From Pseudomonadota bacterium (GTDB taxonomy: Bacteria; Pseudomonadota; Gammaproteobacteria; Acidithiobacillales; Acidithiobacillaceae): a stretch of 52,965 nt of DNA. Shown here piece by piece: positions 48,074 to 52,965 of this stretch (the stretch's first letter is position 1; every line of letters begins with the position of its first letter). A model generated the notes under the pieces. It did not search any database, was not told where the DNA came from, and saw only the letters and a list, made by a program, of their open reading frames with translations. Location: NCBI GenBank assembly GCA_021821885.1, contig JAKARO010000012.1, positions 1 to 52,965 on the forward strand, given 5' to 3'. The position numbers and the translations under genes were made by a program.

Positions 48074-49839
48074 TGGATACCATTTTGCTGACTGGTTCGG
48101 TCGTTCTGGCAGCCCTGGCCCTTGCCTGGCCGCTGGGGTGGTATCTGGATATGGCCTATAGTGGCCGCCGTTTCTGGGTTACCCGCTTTCTGGGACCGGT
48201 TGAAGCGGCCATATACAGGGTTTCTGGAATTGACCCTGCTGAGGAAATGTCCTGGAAACGGTACGCGCTGCTCTGGCTACTGATCAATCTGGCGGGCGGC
48301 ATCTTCCTGTACCTGCTGCTTTATTTCCAGCCGTTCCTGCCACTCAATCCACAGCATCTTGGAAGCCCTGGCGCTGGAGTCAGTTTCAATACCGCAGCTT
48401 CTTTTATTACCAATACCGACTGGCAGGATTATTCAGGAGAGACAGCCTTAAGCTATTTCAGCCAGGTTGTGGGGCTTGGTGTCCAATTTTTCATGGCGGC
48501 GGCCAATGGTATGGTACTGGCGGTGGCGCTGTCCCGGGGTTTTTCGCGGGCAGGCAGTACGGGCATTGGCAATCTTTGGGCGGATCTAACCCGTACGGTG
48601 ATCTATATCCTTCTTCCCCTGGCCATTCTGCTATCACTTATGCTCATCAGCCAGGGAGCGATACAGAATTTTTCGCCCTATCTGCGGGTACATCTGATCC
48701 AGCCATTCCTGGACGCGGGCAGGCTGGTCACGCACCAGACCCTAGCCATGGGTCCAGCCGGTTCCCAGACGGCGATAGAAATTCTCGGCAACAACGGCGG
48801 TGGATTTTTCAATGCCAATGCTGGACATCCTTTCCAGAGTCCCACCGGGATGACCAACTGGATGCTGATGGTGGGCATGCTTCTGCTGCCTTTTTCCCTG
48901 GTGTTCTACTTCGGCCGCGCCACCGGTAACCGGAAGATCGCTTTTTCCCTGATGGGAGTCGTTCTTCTGCTCTTTGTGCCACTGGCCATTCTCAGCCAGC
49001 AGCAGGATCTCCAGGGCAATCCGGTTTTTCATGCACTGGGTGTTACGCAGGCCAATCAAGCCCAGCTGGCCGGGGGCGGAAACATGGAAGGCGTAGAAGA
49101 CCGCTTTGGTGCCGGTGCAAGTGCGCTGTTTGGGGCCATTGCCACTGGCACATCTACAGGCGCAGCCAATTCAGCCTACGACTCCTTTATGCCAATGTCA
49201 GGATTTGTCAATCTTTTCCTCATGCAGCTGGGTGAGGTTGCCCCAGGAGGCGTGGGCTCTGGTCTGGCGTCGCTAGTGGGGTTTTTCGTCATTTCCGTTT
49301 TTCTCGGCAGCCTTATGGTTGGGCGAACGCCAGAGTTTCTGGGCAAAAAGCTGGAAGCCTATGAAATGAAAATGGCGTCTCTTTCCATTTTGGTCATGCC
49401 GGTTCTCGTACTGGTAGGCTCCGCCATCGCCGTCAGCCTGCCAGGCGGCCGGGCAGCGATCCTGAACCCGGGACCGCACGGATTTTCCGAAATCCTCTAT
49501 GCGATCACCAGCCCGGCCAACAATAACGGCAGCGCTTTTGGTGGTCTGGATGCAGATACCGTGTTCTATAACGTACTGACTGGAATTCTGGTGCTTCTGA
49601 ACCGCTATCTTGCCTATTTCCCCCTGCTGGCTATTGCTGGCTCCCTGGCAACAAAGAAACGGATGACAGCAACTGCCGGTACCCTTAATGCGGCAACACC
49701 GCTGTTTGCCATTTTCTCCGCAGTAGTCATTTTGCTTGTCGGAGCCCTGAACTTTATTCCAGCCTTGGCCCTTGGGCCGGTGGCCGAACAGCTTTCTCTG
49801 CCTGCCCTGCATGTGCCGGCAGCCCTGCACAGAGGTTGA
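48070..49839 (+). CDS. kdpA: Potassium-transporting ATPase subunit A (K+ channel-like subunit)
   Basis: KdpA (589 residues, or 588 from the next ATG) selects and conducts K+. It shows ten or so transmembrane helices and the four selectivity-filter loops: [36 protein letters not shown] and NNNGSAFGG. The second loop has Gly where Ala follows Ser in the E. coli NSAHP sequence. The complex gives high-affinity K+ uptake under starvation. kdpB starts 5 bases after its stop. Confidence 0.97.
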   Translation: MMDTILLTGSVVLAALALAWPLGWYLDMAYSGRRFWVTRFLGPVEAAIYRVSGIDPAEEMSWKRYALLWLLINLAGGIFLYLLLYFQPFLPLNPQHLGSPGAGVSFNTAASFITNTDWQDYSGETALSYFSQVVGLGVQFFMAAANGMVLAVALSRGFSRAGSTGIGNLWADLTRTVIYILLPLAILLSLMLISQGAIQNFSPYLRVHLIQPFLDAGRLVTHQTLAMGPAGSQTAIEILGNNGGGFFNANAGHPFQSPTGMTNWMLMVGMLLLPFSLVFYFGRATGNRKIAFSLMGVVLLLFVPLAILSQQQDLQGNPVFHALGVTQANQAQLAGGGNMEGVEDRFGAGASALFGAIATGTSTGAANSAYDSFMPMSGFVNLFLMQLGEVAPGGVGSGLASLVGFFVISVFLGSLMVGRTPEFLGKKLEAYEMKMASLSILVMPVLVLVGSAIAVSLPGGRAAILNPGPHGFSEILYAITSPANNNGSAFGGLDADTVFYNVLTGILVLLNRYLAYFPLLAIAGSLATKKRMTATAGTLNAATPLFAIFSAVVILLVGALNFIPALALGPVAEQLSLPALHVPAALHRG

Positions 49840-49844
49840 ATATC

Positions 49845-51908
49845 ATGAATGCACAGGTTGTTGGTCACGGTTTGGCGTTCTGGCGCCGCCTTTATCGGGA
49901 GGCTTTGAGAGACAGTTTCCGGAAGCTGGACCCGCGCGTTCAGCTGAGGAATCCGGTCATGTTTGTGGTCTACCTGGGAGCCATTCTGGTATCGGCAATC
50001 GGGTTTCTGGGAATGGTTTCCCGCCCCGGCCATGGAGCCTATGATCTCGTGATTGCGGTTTGGCTGTGGCTTACCCTGCTTTTTGCCAATTTCTCCGAGG
50101 CCCTGGCCGAAGGGCAGGGAAAGGCGCAGGCCAGCAGCCTGAAGGCCTCGCGTCGGGAAGTTCTGGCCCGAAAAATCTCCAGTGATGATCCGCAGTCTCC
50201 CCAGACAGAGATACCTGGGAATGCCCTTCAGCCCGGAGATCTGGTTCTGGTATCCGCAGGAGAGGTAATTCCCGCCGATGGCGATGTGGTTCGGGGCGTG
50301 GCATCGGTGGATGAAAGTGCCATTACCGGCGAAAGTGCCCCAGTCATCCGAGAGCCCGGAGGAGACCGCAGCGCAGTTACCGGGGGTACCCATCTGCTCT
50401 CGGACTGGCTGGTTATCCGGGTCACGAGCAGTCCGGGGGATACCTTTCTGGACCGCATGATCCGGATGGTAGAAGGAGCAGCCCGGCGCAAGACACCTAA
50501 TGAGATTGCACTGATGGTGCTTCTCGTGGTGCTTACCATGGTATTTCTGGTTGTGACAGTTACGCTGTACCCATTTTCAGTCTACAGCGCCGATTACGCT
50601 ATCCATGGAGGTGAAGTGGTTAGCCCCACCGTACTGGTTGCCCTTCTGGTCTGCCTGATCCCGACCACAATTGGAGCCCTGCTACCGGCTATCGGGATTG
50701 CGGGCATCATGCGTCTTCTGAAGGCCAAGGTGATTGCCAAATCCGGGCGGGCCATTGAAGCAGCCGGAGATGCCGATGTTCTCTTTCTGGACAAGACCGG
50801 CACCATTACTTTTGGTAACCGTCAGGCGGCTGAACTGGTCCCGGCTGCCGGGGTATCTGAGGAAGACCTGGCCCGGGCAGTTCGGCTGTCTTCCCTGAGT
50901 GACGATACGCCGGAAGGAAAGAGCGTTGTGATTCTTGCAGAGCGCCTCTTTCCGGCCATTGCCCGGGAATCTGCCATAGAGGGTGTCTGGATGCCGTTCA
51001 GTGCCGAGACCCGGATGAGCGGGGTGGATATGGATGGGCGCAGGCTGCGCAAGGGGGCTCCCGATGCCATCCGGAACTGGATACGTGATTCTGGTGGCGA
51101 ATGGCCAGATGGGATGAATGCTGCAATTGACAGAATCGCCCAGACCGGTGCAACGCCACTGGCGGTAGCCATGGATGGCCAGGTTCTGGGGCTGGCCAGT
51201 CTCCGGGATATTGTCAAACCCGGCATCCGGGAACGTTTTGCCGAACTGCGGAAGATTGGAATCCGGACCGTCATGATTACCGGAGACAATCCCGTAACCG
51301 CCGGGGCGATTGCTGCGGAAGCAGGCGTGGATGAATATCTTGCGGAAGCCAGGCCCCAGGACAAGCTGGCCAAAATACGCGAATACCATGAGCAGGGGCA
51401 TCTGGTTGCAATGACCGGGGATGGAACCAACGATGCACCAGCCTTGGCCCAAGCCGATGTAGCCGTGTGTATGGCCAGTGGCACACAGGCAGCGCGTGAA
51501 GCAGCGAATATCGTGGATCTGGATTCGGACCCCACAAAACTGCTGGAGATCGTCCGTTTGGGGAAACAGCTGCTGGTTACGCGCGGCGCACTGACCACCT
51601 TCAGCATCGCCAACGATGTGGCCAAATATTTTGCCATTATTCCGGCAGCATTCGTGGGTACCTATCCGCAACTGTCTGCCCTGAACATCATGGGGTTGGA
51701 CTCGCCCCGGAATGCCATACTGTCTGCGGTCATTTTTAATGCTCTCGTGATCCCGATGCTGATTCCGCTGGCCCTCCGGGGGGTCAGGTACCGGGCGATG
51801 GGAGCAGACGCCCTCCTGTTCCGGAATATCCTGGTTTATGGACTGGGTGGTGTCATCGCGCCGTTCCTTGGCATCAAGCTCATCGACCTGATTCTGGCTG
51901 TCCTGTGA
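49845..51908 (+). CDS. kdpB: Potassium-transporting ATPase subunit B (P-type ATPase)
   Basis: KdpB (687 residues) is the ATP-hydrolysing subunit. The actuator motif is [12 protein letters not shown], the phosphorylation motif is [12 protein letters not shown] with Asp316, and the hinge motif is [16 protein letters not shown]. The phosphorylatable serine region near the TGES loop is present. The ATG at 49845 has AGAGG 9 bases upstream; a TTG at 49836 is in frame but less likely. kdpC starts 8 bases after the stop. Confidence 0.97.
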   Translation: MNAQVVGHGLAFWRRLYREALRDSFRKLDPRVQLRNPVMFVVYLGAILVSAIGFLGMVSRPGHGAYDLVIAVWLWLTLLFANFSEALAEGQGKAQASSLKASRREVLARKISSDDPQSPQTEIPGNALQPGDLVLVSAGEVIPADGDVVRGVASVDESAITGESAPVIREPGGDRSAVTGGTHLLSDWLVIRVTSSPGDTFLDRMIRMVEGAARRKTPNEIALMVLLVVLTMVFLVVTVTLYPFSVYSADYAIHGGEVVSPTVLVALLVCLIPTTIGALLPAIGIAGIMRLLKAKVIAKSGRAIEAAGDADVLFLDKTGTITFGNRQAAELVPAAGVSEEDLARAVRLSSLSDDTPEGKSVVILAERLFPAIARESAIEGVWMPFSAETRMSGVDMDGRRLRKGAPDAIRNWIRDSGGEWPDGMNAAIDRIAQTGATPLAVAMDGQVLGLASLRDIVKPGIRERFAELRKIGIRTVMITGDNPVTAGAIAAEAGVDEYLAEARPQDKLAKIREYHEQGHLVAMTGDGTNDAPALAQADVAVCMASGTQAAREAANIVDLDSDPTKLLEIVRLGKQLLVTRGALTTFSIANDVAKYFAIIPAAFVGTYPQLSALNIMGLDSPRNAILSAVIFNALVIPMLIPLALRGVRYRAMGADALLFRNILVYGLGGVIAPFLGIKLIDLILAVL

Positions 51909-51916
51909 GGAGCATC

Positions 51917-52516
51917 ATGATCCGAAGCCTGCGTACCACCATTGTCCTTTTTGTCTGTCTGACTGTCATCACGGGTGTCATCTATCCCATCCTGGTGACC
52001 GGACTGGCCTATCTGGTTTTTCCATACCAGGCGCATGGTTCGCTGCTGGAAGATCGGGGGAAAGTGGCTGGTTCAAAACTGATCGGCCAGAACTTCACCA
52101 AACCAGAGTTTTTTTGGGGGAGGCCTTCTGCCACTTCTCCCATACCCTACAATGCGGCCAGTTCCAATGCGTCCAGTCTGGGACCAGGCAATCCCACGCT
52201 TGTGAAACATGTTGCAAAACGGGTCGCTTACCTGGAAAGGATGGATCCAGCAGAAAAGGGGAAACGGATTCCTGTGGATCTGGTCACCTCCTCGTTCAGT
52301 GGGCTTGATCCGGACATCAGCCAGGCAGCAGCGCAGTACCAGGAAGCCCGGGTCGCACAGGCCGGTGGCCTGCCGATCCGCTTGGTCCGGGCACTGGTCC
52401 GGAAAAATACCCATTACCCTCTGCTGGGTTTTCTAGGAGAGCCGGTAGTCAATGTTCTGGAATTGAATCTGGCCCTGAATAAGGCTTATAGCGCTAACGT
52501 ACCCCAAAAATCCTGA
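51917..52516 (+). CDS. kdpC: Potassium-transporting ATPase subunit C
   Basis: KdpC (199 residues) has one N-terminal transmembrane helix (~8-33) and a periplasmic domain with the family motifs GSKLIGQNFTKPEFFWGRPSA and SGLDPDISQAAAQYQ, followed by the NVLELNLAL end. GAGGAG lies 4 bases before ATG 51917; an upstream GTG at 51905 is in frame but would overlap kdpB. Last gene of the kdp operon. Confidence 0.96.
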   Translation: MIRSLRTTIVLFVCLTVITGVIYPILVTGLAYLVFPYQAHGSLLEDRGKVAGSKLIGQNFTKPEFFWGRPSATSPIPYNAASSNASSLGPGNPTLVKHVAKRVAYLERMDPAEKGKRIPVDLVTSSFSGLDPDISQAAAQYQEARVAQAGGLPIRLVRALVRKNTHYPLLGFLGEPVVNVLELNLALNKAYSANVPQKS

Positions 52517-52881
52517 AAATCACGTTCTAGCCTTCACCCTAATGGGGCGACGAAAGGGAATCTGTGCCTGGGGAATCCATTCCCAATTTTATGATGAAGA
52601 TACAATGAAAACTTTTTCCGTACGGAATTTTTTTGGCCAGGGCTACTTGGGTGGAAACGCCCATGGGCCTACCCCCTCTTGGCGTCTCCATCCTTTGGCT
52701 CCCGGGATGGCCTCAAGGAAAATCGGTGTTCTGGGAGAGACAGGTTGCCCTGGGCTTTACGCAGAATCATCCCCTTGGCCAGGTGCTCTCTGGGGGGCGT
52801 GCAGAAATCTGCCGGTCTGGTCCAGTTTTTATGGGTATAAAATTATTTGGCATGAATCATGCTGAGGGGGAGGGGGATTTC
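52517..52881. other. Intergenic region downstream of kdpC
   Basis: A 365-base stretch without a convincing gene. It holds an imperfect inverted repeat GGGAATCCATTCCC followed by T's (52571-52590), perhaps the kdp terminator; a perfect 12-base palindrome TTCCGTACGGAA (52616-52627) followed by seven T's; and a small hairpin GGGTG-GAAA-CGCCC (52649-52662) with a GNRA tetraloop. An AT-rich TATAAAATTATTT segment (near 52840) may be the -10 region for the last gene. The open frame at 52542-52865 has no ribosome binding site or protein-like character. Confidence 0.5.
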
Positions 52882-52965
52882 ATGTTAAGGAAGGAAGCCA
52901 TGAAGAGCACCAGGGGAAGGATGGTTCGGGTTTCGGTTTTGGCCATATTGGCGGGGATGTTGGCG
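52882..52965 (+). CDS. Start of a probable exported protein (runs off the window)
   Basis: Twenty-eight codons are visible from ATG 52882, preceded by a GGGGGAGGGGG box. A second in-frame ATG at 52900 has AAGGAAGG upstream and would begin MKSTRGRMVRVSVLAILAG, a classic signal-peptide start with basic n-region and hydrophobic core. The protein is probably exported; its identity cannot be told from the part seen. Confidence 0.6.
   Translation, partial: MLRKEAMKSTRGRMVRVSVLAILAGMLA

Noticed and set aside
52542-52865. A 107-codon open frame on the plus strand after kdpC
   Set aside because: No ribosome binding site, irregular composition rich in G, P, W and S, and it runs through palindromes and hairpins typical of non-coding sequence.

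Overview
The window is about 53 kb of compact bacterial chromosome, roughly 58% G+C by eye. It has no insertion sequences, phage genes, tRNAs or CRISPR arrays that I can see. Gene content and protein style are proteobacterial: rimP-nusA-infB-rbfA-truB-rpsO-pnp, gloB-yafS-rnhA-dnaQ, LpxH, BamD, GcvR and MltD. An NAD-type isocitrate dehydrogenase, a ~645-residue aconitase, no 2-oxoglutarate dehydrogenase beside sucCD, a RuBisCO-like protein and a full Kdp system together suggest an acidophilic chemolithoautotroph such as Acidithiobacillus. That assignment is an inference, not proven here.

Layout. 1-130: 3' end of a 5S rRNA gene and its terminator; a promoter partly inside the terminator starts the next operon. 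200-8548: rimP-nusA-infB-rbfA-truB-rpsO-pnp (translation, transcription and RNA decay). 8637-12656: M16 peptidase, then gloB facing it, then yafS-rnhA-dnaQ. 12666-17607 (minus): lysC-argD-argF-argG-gloA. 17691-18993 (minus): ppi-lpxH. 19358-22936: transaldolase converging on mltD-fabI. 23289-32370: gltX-acn-icd-sucC-(small membrane protein)-sucD-nadE-glnB, a run that makes and senses 2-oxoglutarate and makes NAD. 32445-33212 (minus): bamD. 33241-38974: rluD-pgeF-mtnD-mtnW-mtnX-mtnB-gcvR-def, eight genes almost all overlapping by a few bases, containing the lower methionine-salvage pathway. 39110-44229: a tripartite aromatic-acid type efflux system (outer membrane factor, FUSC pump, DUF1656 protein, HlyD adaptor) plus a 64-residue unknown. 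44208-47695 (minus): kdpDE, divergent from 47892-52516, a 30-residue membrane peptide followed by kdpFABC. 52882-end: start of a probable exported protein.

The points that most deserve attention are: the PgeF/YfiH-family gene fused by overlap to methionine salvage, where it could be the missing MTA phosphorylase; the icd to nadE-glnB module, where PII overlaps its likely partner NadE; an undescribed small membrane protein translated between sucC and sucD; a second micro-protein ahead of KdpF with helically phased T-tracts upstream; and a leader with mutually exclusive RNA structures ahead of the efflux operon.
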